This document shows positions 16,964 through 27,040 of a stretch of 64,000 nucleotides of DNA, one piece after another. The stretch spans positions 18,255 to 82,254 of the forward strand of contig DAXK01000032.1 of assembly GCA_002506365.1 (NCBI GenBank), written 5' to 3'. Each line of letters starts with the position of its first letter. Position 1 is the first letter of the stretch. The notes under the pieces are model-generated. The model had not been told where the DNA came from, made no database searches, and was given only the letters and a program-made list of their open reading frames with translations. This stretch comes from an archaeon UBA583. GTDB lineage: Archaea > Nanobdellota > Nanobdellia > Woesearchaeales > UBA583. The translations under genes and the position numbers were made by a program.

Positions 16964-19900
16964 TTAACTCTCACCACCCGAAAACTCATTAGTATAAAGC
17001 ATATACTGTTTTCCAGCCAACTCAACAAAAATACTCCCTAAATCATTAAATCCTGAAATATCACTTCCTAAATCATATTCCTTTTTAGTTATTGGATCAA
17101 AAAATATTACCTTATGAACATTATTAACATTATCTAAATAAGTTGTATAAATTCCATTTGATAAACTATAAAAAGTTCTCGAAATAGCATTATAAGTAGG
17201 ATAAGTTAAAGTTGAAACTAAACTATAATTCATAATAGAATTATTGAAATAATGTAATTCATAAAAATAATCCCAATCCATATTTCTATACTCATTAACT
17301 AAATACAACTCCCCATTTGTAACAATTGCTTTTAAATCTGATATTTTTGAATTAATTGGTGAAATTCCATAAATATTTGTCCCATCAAAATAACCAATAT
17401 TATCTCCATCCTCCTCGCCCGAATAAATAAAAAATAATTTATTATCATAAACAAATAAATATTTAAATTGACCTGAAACATCAACTCCTCCAAAATCATT
17501 ATTTAAAATACTTATACTTGAACCATCATAAGACACTAAAGTATAATCTGAAAATCCAGAAACTCTTGCCACAAAATACATCTTCCCATTATACTCTGTA
17601 AATTTTTGTGGATATGAATCTGCTGAACCAGTCGATAAATCTGAAACTCTTATAGCAGACGCACCATCATATTTATATAATTCTTTACCAAAAGAACTTG
17701 AAGATTCTCCTGAAAAATACATATTCCCTTCAAAATTAAATAAATTACTTGGTGAACCACTACTAGAACCCGATTTTAAATCAACCGCAAGATTTGTAAC
17801 ATTTCCATCAAGCCTAAATAATTCAGTCCCATAACCTGAAACTCCATCAGTAAAATATAATTTTCCATCATAAAAATGTAAAACATCAGGTGAACTATAA
17901 CTAATAACACTTTTATCTCCAATTTTATTATAATTGTTTGAATTATCTATTTCATAAATCTCTTCTGCTGCAGTTAAATATAATTTTCCATTTTCAATTA
18001 CAAAATTATCAGGATCTGAACCATACTCCTCACCATTATAATCAACTAACAAACTAACATTATTAGAAACTAAATCATAAACATAAACTTCACGCCCATA
18101 TTGACTATGATCACCAGTAAAAACAAAATCATTAACATCAACTCCAGAATAAAATGAACTAAAAGTCATATCATCAAAACTCAATCCAATATTTCCAAGC
18201 TCAGAAGCATTATGTAAAACATTTAAATTATCAATATAATATAAATTCACAGTTGAATGTAATGAAGAAGTTGTAAAAAAAACCTTATCATCAAAAAAAG
18301 TTAAATCATCAGGAGTAGAACCACTCAAACCAGACTTCAAATCAAGATTACTCCAAATAGAACCATCATAAATATATAATTCATTTCCAATCCCATCATC
18401 ATTTTCTCTACCACTAAAATATAATTTATTATTAATAATTGCTGAATCTTTATAATAATCAAAATCTTTAATATCAATAACATCTAAACTTGAGTTTAAT
18501 TTTCTTATAAAATCATTATTAGTTCTAAAATATAACTCTCCAGCAATTTCCCCAATAAAAGCAGGTGCAGATTGCCCAGAACCTACAATAATATCCTTAA
18601 CTATTGTTGAATAAGTTTCCCCATCACTCCTATAAATTTCAGTCCCAGTAGTAGGATGTCTATGCGTAAACAAAATTTCATTATTATATTTTGTAATATC
18701 GTAAATTCCATAAGTATGTGTTGCAAAAGTATAAGATTTTACAACATCAGTTCCATTAAAAGAATAAAATGAACTTTGTGAAGGAGAAAAACTTTGAGCT
18801 CCAAAATACATTTTTCCATTTAATTCAACAAAACCACTAGCATCACCCATCAAAGTTGCTTGAGAACTATCAGTTACTTCAACTAAATTAGTTCCATCAA
18901 CTCTAAATAAATTAGCATTTGAATTTGTAGTAGGATAATCCATTAAAATATACTCTTCCCCCCCATAGGTGAAAATTTCATTAATTGAACCAGCTTCCCT
19001 TCCACCATCAATAGTCATCTCAGTTAAAACACCTGATTTATATTTATATAATTTATAAGGTCTTGGAAAATTATATTTTATATATAATGAACCATCATTT
19101 GATTTCCCTTCAACAATTGGATTTGAATCTTTTGTTTGAAAATTTAAATTTTTTTCTAAATTAAAACTTGAACCATCAAAACTCATCAATTCATTACCTG
19201 AACTAGCAAGACCACCTGGAAAATATAATTTACTATTAAACATTCCAGTTTTTAATTCTCTTAAGTAATATTCATTAGTTGTAATTGAATTATAATTATC
19301 TAATTGAATATTACTTAAATCCATATTAATCGTACTAAAACTAGCTAAAGAATAACTTTGTAAAGCATCAATAGCAGTCATAAAAGTTTCCAAAACATCT
19401 ACGTCCTCCTCAAAATAAAATTCCATATAACAAGAATCCCCATTAGGACTAAAACCTCCAAAAGATACTAAAACTTCATCATTATTTTCAAAATATTTAT
19501 TAAAAGGAAGTTTAACAAAATTATTTAATTCCACATAAGGATATGAAAAATAATTTTCATATTCTTTAGCTTCATTCTCCGTATAACCTTCAAAAGTAGT
19601 AGGACTATAAAATGCTCCTTCAGTATAAGGAAAAGTCCCATACTCCCCCAAAGAATCAAAATCTGTAGATTGTGTAAATGTAATACTTACATCATTATCA
19701 CCACAATCTGATTTTACATAAACACTTGATAAAGTAACATCATCATTAAATGAAAATTTCATTTTCCCAAAACCATTAGAACTTAAATTTAAATTTACTC
19801 TAACAGTGTTATGCCCTTCAAAAGTTTCTAAACTATAATCATATTTCATAATCGGAGGTGGTGGTGGAGGTGGAATTCCCTCACCATCCCAAACAGAAGA

Positions 19901-20419
19901 TATAACATAAGTATAATTAGCAACATAATTAGCTAAATTATCTAACGGATATAAATCCCCTGCTGAAATATTATTTGAACCTGAATTCAAACTAACAATT
20001 TCAGTATCAATAAACTCATAAGTTTCAAAAATTCCAAAATCTGTAAAAACAACAACATTTGCTTTAGCTGAAGAAACATTTTTTAAACAATCAGCCAAAT
20101 TAATTTTTGAAAGACCTGAAAAACTTGCTGAAACATTATCACACTCAACACCATTAATTTCAATTTTATTAATAGTTGAATTTTGTCCAGCATTAAAATA
20201 AAAAACATCTCCAACTAACTCCTGTGAACTAATTTTACCCAAACTACCACTAGCTCCCGTAAAATCTCCTTGAACTTCAGCATCCACAAACAACTGCGAT
20301 GAAAAATTACCAAACCAACCTTGAAAAAACACTACTGAACTAACAGCAACAACTAACATCAAACTCATTGCAACAACAGGACTTATCCCTTTTTTAAAAT
20401 TATTATTCAAACATATCAT
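16964..20419 (-). CDS. Giant pilin-headed protein with ELWxxDGT-like beta-propeller repeats
   Basis: The product has 1151 residues from the ATG at 20419, which fits the TATA box at 20437-20446 better than a GTG three codons upstream. The class III-type signal (FKKGISPVVAMSLMLVVAV) and FQGWFGNFSS match the other two pilin-headed proteins, followed by a head domain of about 100 residues with two cysteines (GVEC, NLADCL). A proline hinge (PPPPPP, near 190) precedes a beta domain, then about 700 residues of repeats such as NELYIYDGS, TELFRLDG, KELYKYDG and LYFSG. These match the ELWxxDGT repeat family. It is likely an exported adhesin or filament tip. Confidence 0.82.
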   Translation of the reverse strand: MICLNNNFKKGISPVVAMSLMLVVAVSSVVFFQGWFGNFSSQLFVDAEVQGDFTGASGSLGKISSQELVGDVFYFNAGQNSTINKIEINGVECDNVSASFSGLSKINLADCLKNVSSAKANVVVFTDFGIFETYEFIDTEIVSLNSGSNNISAGDLYPLDNLANYVANYTYVISSVWDGEGIPPPPPPPIMKYDYSLETFEGHNTVRVNLNLSSNGFGKMKFSFNDDVTLSSVYVKSDCGDNDVSITFTQSTDFDSLGEYGTFPYTEGAFYSPTTFEGYTENEAKEYENYFSYPYVELNNFVKLPFNKYFENNDEVLVSFGGFSPNGDSCYMEFYFEEDVDVLETFMTAIDALQSYSLASFSTINMDLSNIQLDNYNSITTNEYYLRELKTGMFNSKLYFPGGLASSGNELMSFDGSSFNLEKNLNFQTKDSNPIVEGKSNDGSLYIKYNFPRPYKLYKYKSGVLTEMTIDGGREAGSINEIFTYGGEEYILMDYPTTNSNANLFRVDGTNLVEVTDSSQATLMGDASGFVELNGKMYFGAQSFSPSQSSFYSFNGTDVVKSYTFATHTYGIYDITKYNNEILFTHRHPTTGTEIYRSDGETYSTIVKDIIVGSGQSAPAFIGEIAGELYFRTNNDFIRKLNSSLDVIDIKDFDYYKDSAIINNKLYFSGRENDDGIGNELYIYDGSIWSNLDLKSGLSGSTPDDLTFFDDKVFFTTSSLHSTVNLYYIDNLNVLHNASELGNIGLSFDDMTFSSFYSGVDVNDFVFTGDHSQYGREVYVYDLVSNNVSLLVDYNGEEYGSDPDNFVIENGKLYLTAAEEIYEIDNSNNYNKIGDKSVISYSSPDVLHFYDGKLYFTDGVSGYGTELFRLDGNVTNLAVDLKSGSSSGSPSNLFNFEGNMYFSGESSSSFGKELYKYDGASAIRVSDLSTGSADSYPQKFTEYNGKMYFVARVSGFSDYTLVSYDGSSISILNNDFGGVDVSGQFKYLFVYDNKLFFIYSGEEDGDNIGYFDGTNIYGISPINSKISDLKAIVTNGELYLVNEYRNMDWDYFYELHYFNNSIMNYSLVSTLTYPTYNAISRTFYSLSNGIYTTYLDNVNNVHKVIFFDPITKKEYDLGSDISGFNDLGSIFVELAGKQYMLYTNEFSGGES

Positions 20420-20575
20420 ACAATACACACCTACTTAAATATAATCTATACTAACATAAAATATTTATAAATTATTTTTATTTATTCCAATGACAAAACA
20501 AAATAAATTAAAATAAAAAATGAATATAGAAATAAAAAATGAATATAGGAATAAAAAAATAATTAAAAATATAAT

Positions 20576-22567
20576 TTAATTTTCTTTAACAAATAACTTA
20601 TCAATCATTTCAACAAAACTAGTTGAACTAGTTAAATGAGCTAAATTCCCTTCAGATGTTTTCTCAACTGAACTACTAAGCTCACTTGAAAACCCAATAG
20701 ACCCACATTCTAAAACATCATGAGTTGAACTACTTAAAATTGAAGAAATAATTTTTCTATACTTATTTTCATTTAAATCATTTAAACAAATTGCTGTTAA
20801 ATTATTCATATAAAAAAAAGAATCTCCCAAATCTCTACTTTTCCTATCAAAACCAGAATGAGTATCAATAAAATCCTTATGCTCAGAACTTAAAGAAGAA
20901 ATTCCACTCCAATCATTCTTTAAAACCATTAAACTTTTATCAATTATTTCCTCCCACTCAGACCTTAAAAATAAATCTGGAAAAAAATAATAAGCTGAAA
21001 AAACATCATAAGTAATTTTTTCCAAACTTAAACTAGAATATAAATTTCCACCCCTAACAAAACTAGATTTAATTTTTAATTTCAATAAATTTTCAAAATC
21101 TAAAAATTTCTCAACATCCATATCTGAACCTACAATTTTACCCAAAAATGCCATAAAAGAAGAAAAACTCAAAAATAAAACTTGGACATTTAAAGGAAAC
21201 TTATCAAAACAATTATCTCTAAAACCATTTAAATTTTTAACCTTAATTAATTCATTATCAAAATCCCAATTATACTTCACTATATTTAAAAAACTTGAAT
21301 TTAACTTTCTATAAATTAATAATAACTCATCATTTGAATAAACTTTATGTAACTCATCTCTATCAATTAAATAATATAAAAAATCTTCAATTCTTTTACC
21401 CAATAAAAAAACAATATCACAATTACTCTCATTATCTCTCGACAATAAATTTTTCAAACCTCCAGTTTTAGAATCTATATTTTTTAAATAAAAATCAATC
21501 CTACTTTTAACTAAACCAACTTCCCCCAAATTAATTAAAGCTCGAAGTCCAAAAATATCATCCCTAGCCCAAACATTTGAAAAATAAGGATAACCTGCAA
21601 AACTCCCAATACCAACATACTTATTTTTTAATTCAACATTTAAAAATTTATAACAAGCAGCACAAGATAAATCATAAGCAACTTTCACTTTCTCAGATAA
21701 CGGTTTTTCAAAATTAATATTTGAAATATTTTCAAAAAAATTTAAAGTTTCATTATTTGAAATATCTTCAACCTCAATTTGATGTTTTTCCAATAATTCA
21801 ATTTGAGATTTAACCTCATCTAAACTAAACCCACAACCAAAAAATAATTTTTTATTATTTAAAATATTAACTTGCATCAACCTATAAACTGACCATTTCC
21901 AATCAGATTTTTGTAATCTTGTAAATTCATAATGTTTTGTAACAAATTTTTCAACTAAATCATAAGCAAAATTTTGAGCTTTAACCCCTAAAAATTGTTT
22001 GTATGAATACTTCCCATTATTTTTTGTAAACTCAACATACACAACACCATCTTCAGTAAAAGTTTTATAATCTCTCCCTGACTTATTAAAATCATTTTTC
22101 TTCTTCATATCTAAATCAATATTTAAAGTTCCCTCAAAGTTTGAAATTTCATAAATTAAACCCCCTGTAGGACCTACAAAAAAAGAATCCTTTGTGCAAC
22201 TTTTATCTTTTGAAAAAAAATTATTAGTAGAATCTAAATAATCACTTGGAGTTTCATCATCTGAATAAGTATAATTTAATTCCTCAGTAAATTTAGACTT
22301 AAAACTTCTCTCAACTCTATTTCCAAAATAACTAACTTTATCAACATCAACTCCAACTGGAAAAATTGATTCAACAAATTTAAATATCTCAACAGTTGAA
22401 CTCTTACAAACATTAAATCCTTGATACTTACAAGAATTAGAACTAACTCCCAAATTTAAAAAATCCCCTTTAGAATTAGTAAGTAAAAAATTTAAATTTA
22501 AAAGATCTTTTTCAGAAATCTGTTTAAATGTGTGATTTTTCTTACCCAAAACATAATCTATAATCAT
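20576..22567 (-). CDS. GDE-type amylo-alpha-1,6-glucosidase family protein
   Basis: The ATG at 22567 gives 663 residues; the hydrophobic in-frame extension up to 22744 contains this gene's promoter and is rejected. The N-terminal region (LLNLNFLLTNSKGDFLNLGVSS) resembles the start of glycogen-debranching-type proteins, usually LLTNGLGGYASG. The C-terminal half is an (alpha/alpha)6 glycosidase barrel with the family signature GYPYFSNVWARDDIFGLRAL (usually GYPWFxxWGRDTxI) and a late block THSGFDRKSRDLGDSFFYMN. It should cleave alpha-1,6-glucosidic or related linkages in a polysaccharide. The departures from the signature leave the substrate uncertain. Confidence 0.78.
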   Translation of the reverse strand: MIIDYVLGKKNHTFKQISEKDLLNLNFLLTNSKGDFLNLGVSSNSCKYQGFNVCKSSTVEIFKFVESIFPVGVDVDKVSYFGNRVERSFKSKFTEELNYTYSDDETPSDYLDSTNNFFSKDKSCTKDSFFVGPTGGLIYEISNFEGTLNIDLDMKKKNDFNKSGRDYKTFTEDGVVYVEFTKNNGKYSYKQFLGVKAQNFAYDLVEKFVTKHYEFTRLQKSDWKWSVYRLMQVNILNNKKLFFGCGFSLDEVKSQIELLEKHQIEVEDISNNETLNFFENISNINFEKPLSEKVKVAYDLSCAACYKFLNVELKNKYVGIGSFAGYPYFSNVWARDDIFGLRALINLGEVGLVKSRIDFYLKNIDSKTGGLKNLLSRDNESNCDIVFLLGKRIEDFLYYLIDRDELHKVYSNDELLLIYRKLNSSFLNIVKYNWDFDNELIKVKNLNGFRDNCFDKFPLNVQVLFLSFSSFMAFLGKIVGSDMDVEKFLDFENLLKLKIKSSFVRGGNLYSSLSLEKITYDVFSAYYFFPDLFLRSEWEEIIDKSLMVLKNDWSGISSLSSEHKDFIDTHSGFDRKSRDLGDSFFYMNNLTAICLNDLNENKYRKIISSILSSSTHDVLECGSIGFSSELSSSVEKTSEGNLAHLTSSTSFVEMIDKLFVKEN

Positions 22568-22754
22568 AATAATAAATATAAAATTATTAATTAAATATAA
22601 ATGTCGAAATTCAAAAATGACAAGAACAAATACCACTAAAAAAAAATACAAAACCCCAATTCTTAATTTATCAGTCAAAACTAAAACTAAAAAACAAATT
22701 ACACAAATAAATAATATAAAGTTATAATTTAGTATAACAAACACAACTTAAAAA

Positions 22755-23207
22755 ATGGGAAATTCTATATTTGGAGATTCAAAAGATGAACACAGCGAAG
22801 CATTTACAAAAATTGATACACACTCCAAAGCAATATTAACAGTTACACAAAGACAAAAAGATTTAGAATCAAAATTAGATTTAATTGACGAAAAAATTGA
22901 ATTACTCGACCACAACTCAATCTCAAATATTAAAAAAATTAATTCAGACATTAAATCATTAAGAACTGACATGAGAGATTTAACAAATGATTTAAACGAA
23001 ATGAAATCATTTAACTCAAAAGTTAAAAAACAAATTTCACTAATGACTACAAAAGATGAAGTTAAAAAACTAGAAAAATATATTGACTTATGGAATCCTA
23101 TGACTTTTGTAACAAGAGAAGAACTAAAAAAATCAAAAGAAGAAACATTAGATGCAATTAAAGAAATCATCGGCGATTTTTTAGAACCAAATAAAAATGA
23201 AAAATAA
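22755..23207 (+). CDS. Coiled-coil protein with conserved-looking C-terminal segment
   Basis: The product has 150 residues. Residues 35-105 are a long heptad coiled coil (DLESKLDLIDEKIELL, INSDIKSLRTDMRDLTNDL), followed by KYIDLWNPMTFVTREELKKS and a short amphipathic helix. It has no signal or membrane segment. It is transcribed divergently from the glycosidase. The segment IDLWNPMTFVTREE looks like a protein-interaction motif and recalls archaeal motor-accessory (FlaC/FlaD-like) proteins, but I would not assign it. Confidence 0.7.
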   Translation: MGNSIFGDSKDEHSEAFTKIDTHSKAILTVTQRQKDLESKLDLIDEKIELLDHNSISNIKKINSDIKSLRTDMRDLTNDLNEMKSFNSKVKKQISLMTTKDEVKKLEKYIDLWNPMTFVTREELKKSKEETLDAIKEIIGDFLEPNKNEK

Positions 23208-23219
23208 TTTAATCAAAAA

Positions 23220-23762
23220 TTAATTTTGATTAAATTCAGGTTGAATTTTTCTCTCAATAGTTTTCCCAAATACTTCAGACACAATCCAGAATTCAGAATT
23301 TAAATCCTTAATATATAAAACAGTAGGAACCTCATAATCTCCTGCTTGAACTAAACCACTAGCAACACAATGATCTTCACCCTTAAAAATTTCAATTCCT
23401 AAAATCTCAAAAGCAACAGAAACTGATTCATCAACTTGTTGATCTAAAGTAGTTCCCTCAATACACCAATCAGCTAAAGCTACATTCTCAGCACCAGACA
23501 CATCAACATTTGACTCAACAACAATTGAACCATCATCTTCAAACTTAGCTGTTGCTGAAGTATCACCAGTTTGAGCAGTAACCGAACCATCCTCATTTAA
23601 AGTTGCACTAGCATCTCCATTTTCAGACTCTACAGTTAAAGTATTATCTTCAACTTGAACTCCATCAACACCAGACAAATTATCTTCAACTTGAACTCCC
23701 GCGCTACAACCTGCAAAAACAAGCATAACTAAACTTAATAATAAAAAATTTAAATTTTTCAT
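23220..23762 (-). CDS. Predicted lipoprotein
   Basis: This 180-residue protein has a lipoprotein signal (NFLLLSLVMLVFAGCS) with the lipidated Cys at about 19. An acidic, repetitive spacer follows with two copies of GVQVEDN and alternating beta-type phrases (DASATLNEDGSVTAQTGDTS). A C-terminal domain of about 75 residues contains two cysteines (DWCIEGTTLD, EDHCVASG). It lies tail to tail with the coiled-coil gene. A dyad GTAAC-8 bp-GTTAC sits just upstream of its probable TATA region at 23797-23814. The C-terminal domain may bind a ligand. Not recognised. Confidence 0.78.
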   Translation of the reverse strand: MKNLNFLLLSLVMLVFAGCSAGVQVEDNLSGVDGVQVEDNTLTVESENGDASATLNEDGSVTAQTGDTSATAKFEDDGSIVVESNVDVSGAENVALADWCIEGTTLDQQVDESVSVAFEILGIEIFKGEDHCVASGLVQAGDYEVPTVLYIKDLNSEFWIVSEVFGKTIERKIQPEFNQN

Positions 23763-23901
23763 AACAACACAATAAAAAAATAGATTAAAAATAAATGTAA
23801 CCTTAACTAGTTACAAAAAATACATAAAACTGAAACTAGAAAATAAAAACTTTAAAGTTTCAATCAAACAATATAAAAAAGAATAATCATTAACTTAAAC
23901 T

Positions 23902-24402
23902 ATGCCAAAAAGAATTATCTCAAAAAGAAGAAAAAATAGGATAGAAGATGGTTCAAGAGATATCTACGGAACAATTATTGTATTAGCATTAATTGTATCA
24001 TTTGAACACTATCAAATAACTCCAATTAAAATGTTAATATCCATAATTGGAACTCTTTTAGTAATTGCAATTGCTGAAACCTATGTAATTACCCAAAAAG
24101 AATCATACTATAAAAAAAGAAGACTTACAAAAGATGAATTTAAACACATTGTAAAACACGAATTTCAAATTATGATAGCTTCAGAAATACCAGTATTAGT
24201 ATTTGTGCTCCAACACTTTAACCTAATAACAATTGAAACTGCATTCACTCTTGCAAAAGCATTAGGACTCCTTACAATATTTAGTTTTAGTATGGTAATA
24301 GAAAGAGCAATGAAAAAACCATGGATAAAATCAATTTTATTATCTTTAGTATCCACAGGAATTGGATTATTAATAATCGGACTAAAAATACTAACAAAAT
24401 AA
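23902..24402 (+). CDS. Four-helix membrane protein
   Basis: The 166-residue protein has a very basic start (PKRIISKRRKNRIEDG), then about four membrane helices (IYGTIIVLALIVSF, LISIIGTLLVIAIAETYVI, IPVLVFVLQHFNLI, ILLSLVSTGIGLLIIGL). A charged loop between the second and third helices (KKRRLTKDEFKHIVKHEF) should be cytoplasmic. Conserved-type Glu residues sit in the second and third helices (IAETY, SEIPV). No family is recognised with confidence. It starts the plus-strand run 23902-25271. Confidence 0.7.
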   Translation: MPKRIISKRRKNRIEDGSRDIYGTIIVLALIVSFEHYQITPIKMLISIIGTLLVIAIAETYVITQKESYYKKRRLTKDEFKHIVKHEFQIMIASEIPVLVFVLQHFNLITIETAFTLAKALGLLTIFSFSMVIERAMKKPWIKSILLSLVSTGIGLLIIGLKILTK

Positions 24403-24460
24403 ATTAACTTCCAAATAAATACCAAATAATATAAATAAAAATAATCATAATTAAATAAAA

Positions 24461-24922
24461 ATGGAAAACACTGAATTTAAAACATTTGAAATAAATTTTG
24501 AAAATCAAATTGAAAAGTTACAAGATTACTATAATCAAAATAAAGCAGTTCAAAAAAAAATTAATTTACAAGATGAAATTAATAAATACCCAACTGAAAA
24601 TAAAGAATTTATCTTAAATACAAAAGATGAATTTAGAGGTCTAATTGCCAAATATCTTCAAAATTCAATTCAAACTAATGAAAGTTTACAAGTTTATTGC
24701 TTAACAATTACAAAACAAATGCTTGGAACAATTGGAATAATTAATTTTTTATTTAACCAAACTTTAAACATTAAAGATAAATCTATTGATAATGAAAAAA
24801 GAAAATTATACTTTAACCTAAATAAAGAATTTAAAGATAAATATACTGAAAGATTCATCTATGATATGTTTAAAGAAGAACTATTAAGAATTTGTAAATT
24901 AAACGGAATAATCTTGAGTTAG
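24461..24922 (+). CDS. Hypothetical helical protein
   Basis: The product has 153 residues, charged and helical (NQIEKLQDYYNQNKAVQKKI), with one weakly hydrophobic helix (KQMLGTIGIINFLFNQT). It has no signal peptide and no known motif. The stop codon lies inside a perfect hairpin (24910-24931) that may end the transcript. It follows 23902-24402 by 58 bp, enough for a separate promoter. Confidence 0.65.
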   Translation: MENTEFKTFEINFENQIEKLQDYYNQNKAVQKKINLQDEINKYPTENKEFILNTKDEFRGLIAKYLQNSIQTNESLQVYCLTITKQMLGTIGIINFLFNQTLNIKDKSIDNEKRKLYFNLNKEFKDKYTERFIYDMFKEELLRICKLNGIILS

Positions 24923-24931
24923 TTCAAGATT
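24910..24931 (+). terminator. Hairpin over stop codon
   Basis: AATCTTGA, a 6-nt loop containing the TAG stop, and TCAAGATT form an 8 bp perfect stem. There is no long T-run after it. It is one of several stop-codon hairpins in this window. Confidence 0.4.
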
Positions 24932-24974
24932 AAATTAATTCTAAATTACATTAATTCAAAATAATAAATATAAA

Positions 24975-25271
24975 ATGACTAAAAATACAAAAGTTACAAT
25001 TGAAGATTTTTTAGCACCATTTAATTGGGAAATCAGAGAAATCATCGACAACATATCAGGAGAAATATTTCAAGAATTTCCAAACATTAAAGAAAAAATA
25101 TCTAATTCTAAAATTATTTACAAAGACCCCGAATTTGGAAACTTTTTACAAATAAAAGCAAACGATAAAATTGTAACAATTTCTCACCTTAAAAATAAAA
25201 TCTCTAAAGAATTTAAATCCCACACAGAAATAAACTTACAAGAATTAAAACTATTCTTCAAATCAAAATAG
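24975..25271 (+). CDS. Hypothetical small protein
   Basis: This 98-residue soluble protein (starts MTKNTKVTIEDFLAPFNWE) mixes short helices and strands, with no cysteine cluster, membrane helix or recognised motif. It lies 52 bp after the previous gene on the same strand and converges with the 66-residue gene 25291-25491. The A/T-rich codon use matches its neighbours, so it is probably real. Confidence 0.6.
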   Translation: MTKNTKVTIEDFLAPFNWEIREIIDNISGEIFQEFPNIKEKISNSKIIYKDPEFGNFLQIKANDKIVTISHLKNKISKEFKSHTEINLQELKLFFKSK

Positions 25272-25290
25272 TAAATAAATTATATTAAAA

Positions 25291-25491
25291 TTATTTATTA
25301 TATAAAACTCTCTTAAAAATAACATCTGCCTTATGATCTAAATATTTATCTCCAAAATCTGAACGAAAAACATCTAAATTATCTTCAATATCTCTTTTTA
25401 ATTCCCTAATTATATCTACATTAGTTGTATCAATCTCTCCAAACTTATTTTTCAAATCCAAAATAATTTTATCTCGCACATTATTATCCAT
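25291..25491 (-). CDS. Hypothetical small protein downstream of helicase
   Basis: The product is a 66-residue highly charged helical protein (RDKIILDLKNKFGEIDT, IIRELKRDIEDNLDVF). It starts 17 bp after the stop of the DEAD-box helicase on the same strand, so the two are probably co-transcribed. No motif or family is recognised. Confidence 0.6.
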   Translation of the reverse strand: MDNNVRDKIILDLKNKFGEIDTTNVDIIRELKRDIEDNLDVFRSDFGDKYLDHKADVIFKRVLYNK

Positions 25492-25508
25492 TTTTATATT
25501 ACATTAAA

Positions 25509-26861
25509 TTATTTTAAACTACTCTTCCTCTTCTTTTTTTTATTAGCATTTTTAGCCTTTAATAAATCAGTAATATCAACTCTAAAAACAGTATTAGAAG
25601 TTCCTTTATTTTTCATATCCTTTTTCTTTTTATATTGAGGCTTAGCAGCAGAACCAGTAACAACTCTAGCCTTTTCTAAATGAAACTCATGTTTTTGCTG
25701 AACTAATTTTTTCCCAATAAAATCCTCTATATTATTTAAAAAATGTTTTTCCTCAGGACTACATAAACTATAACTATAACCCTTTTTACCGGCACGTCCA
25801 CATCTCCCAATCCTATGAACATAAACTTCAGCATTTGTAGGTAAATCAAAATTCACAACAGCCGACACATCATCAATATCTAAACCACGAGATCCTAAAT
25901 CTGTAGCAATTAAAAACTTAGTATCCTTAAAAGAAATATTATTAATTACCTTATCTCTATGAACATCTGACTTTTGAGCATGTAAAGCTTCAGAATGAAC
26001 TCCATTATTACTTAAATAACGAACTAAATTATCTGCTGACTTTCTTGAATTAATAAAAATTATAGCAGACTTTACTTCTTTTTTTTTCAAAATAGATAAT
26101 AAAACTTTAAACTTATTATCCTTAGATACATAAAATAACTCTTGAGAAATATTATCCGTTGAAATACTATCTCTTGAAATCTCAACACGAACAGGATTAT
26201 CTAATAACTCATCAATAATCTCAGTAACTTTTTCTGTAATAGTTGCTGAAAAAAATAAACTTTGTTTCTTTCTAGGTAACATACGAACAATTTTTTTTAA
26301 TTCATAAATTGAATCAATATCTAACATTCTATCGACTTCGTCCAAAACAAAATAATCAAGTGAAGATAAATTAAATAACTTCTCATCAATACAAGATAAC
26401 AATTTACCAGGAGTAGCCACAATAATATCTACTCCATTTTCAACTCCAGAAATAATTTGAGAATTCTCAACTCTCCCAAAAACTCCAAGAGATGAAACAT
26501 TAATATACTTTGAAAACTTTTCAATCTCAAGCACAATCTGTTGACACAATTCCCTATTTGGAACTAAAATAACTGAACGCACAGCTCCATTTTCAAGCGT
26601 TTTAGGCTCCTCAAGAATTTGTTGTAAAATAGGTAAAACAAAAGCAGCAGTTTTCCCAGTCCCAGTTTGAGCAAGACCTAAAACATCTCTACCTTGTAAA
26701 ACATGTGAAATACTTTTCTCTTGAATTGGTGTAGGCTTTAAATAATTACAATCAACCAAAGCCTTTTGAATTGAATCATCTAAATTAAAATCTGTAAACT
26801 TTGTAAAATTTATTTGCAAAGGTTTAGAAATTCCTGATTCTAAATTATTTCCTAATTTCAT
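25509..26861 (-). CDS. DEAD-box ATP-dependent RNA helicase
   Basis: This 450-residue protein carries the full superfamily 2 motif set. It has the Q motif (FNLDDSIQKALVDCNYLKPTPIQ, 25-47), motif I AQTGTGKT (64-71), PNREL (101-105), TPGK (150-153), motif II DEVD (174-177, where the family norm is DEAD) and motif III SAT (205-207). ATDLGSRGLDID and HRIGRCGR follow in the second RecA domain. The C-terminus is a basic RNA-binding tail (NANKKKKRKSSLK). It should unwind structured RNA in ribosome assembly or mRNA decay. A TATA box at 26882-26890 supports leaderless start at 26861. The D-E-V-D variant is the only oddity. Confidence 0.95.
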   Translation of the reverse strand: MKLGNNLESGISKPLQINFTKFTDFNLDDSIQKALVDCNYLKPTPIQEKSISHVLQGRDVLGLAQTGTGKTAAFVLPILQQILEEPKTLENGAVRSVILVPNRELCQQIVLEIEKFSKYINVSSLGVFGRVENSQIISGVENGVDIIVATPGKLLSCIDEKLFNLSSLDYFVLDEVDRMLDIDSIYELKKIVRMLPRKKQSLFFSATITEKVTEIIDELLDNPVRVEISRDSISTDNISQELFYVSKDNKFKVLLSILKKKEVKSAIIFINSRKSADNLVRYLSNNGVHSEALHAQKSDVHRDKVINNISFKDTKFLIATDLGSRGLDIDDVSAVVNFDLPTNAEVYVHRIGRCGRAGKKGYSYSLCSPEEKHFLNNIEDFIGKKLVQQKHEFHLEKARVVTGSAAKPQYKKKKDMKNKGTSNTVFRVDITDLLKAKNANKKKKRKSSLK

Positions 26862-26899
26862 AATAAAATTAGTGATTATTCATTTATAAAGTATTATAA

Positions 26900-27040
26900 T
26901 TATTCACCCTTTGACTCAACAACTAATTTAACAGTATTTGGATAATTTTCAATAATTTCCAAATCCTCTAAAGTTTTCTCACAATCCACCTTTTTAGCAA
27001 ATTTATCAATCTCTTTAACCGATAACTTATGTTTTTTCAT
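26900..27040 (-). CDS. Small hypothetical protein (46 residues)
   Basis: A 46-codon frame runs from the ATG at 27040 to a TAA at 26900, product starting MKKHKLSVKEIDKFAKKVDC and ending VVESKGE. It has clear codon-like composition in otherwise A/T-only surroundings and a TATA-like TATATATT about 25 bp upstream. It lies 39 bp ahead of the helicase gene, whose own promoter sits between them. It is soluble, helical N-terminal half then a short strand, with no recognised family. Confidence 0.5.
   Translation of the reverse strand: MKKHKLSVKEIDKFAKKVDCEKTLEDLEIIENYPNTVKLVVESKGE

Noticed and set aside
22568..22744. Hydrophobic N-terminal extension of the glycosidase
   Set aside because: It is A/T-rich leader sequence containing the TATA box 25 bp before the ATG at 22567, and the family N-terminus begins after that ATG.
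22748..23170. Minus-strand frame of 140 codons
   Set aside because: It is the complement of the coiled-coil gene at 22755-23207; Phe/Ser-rich with no features of its own.
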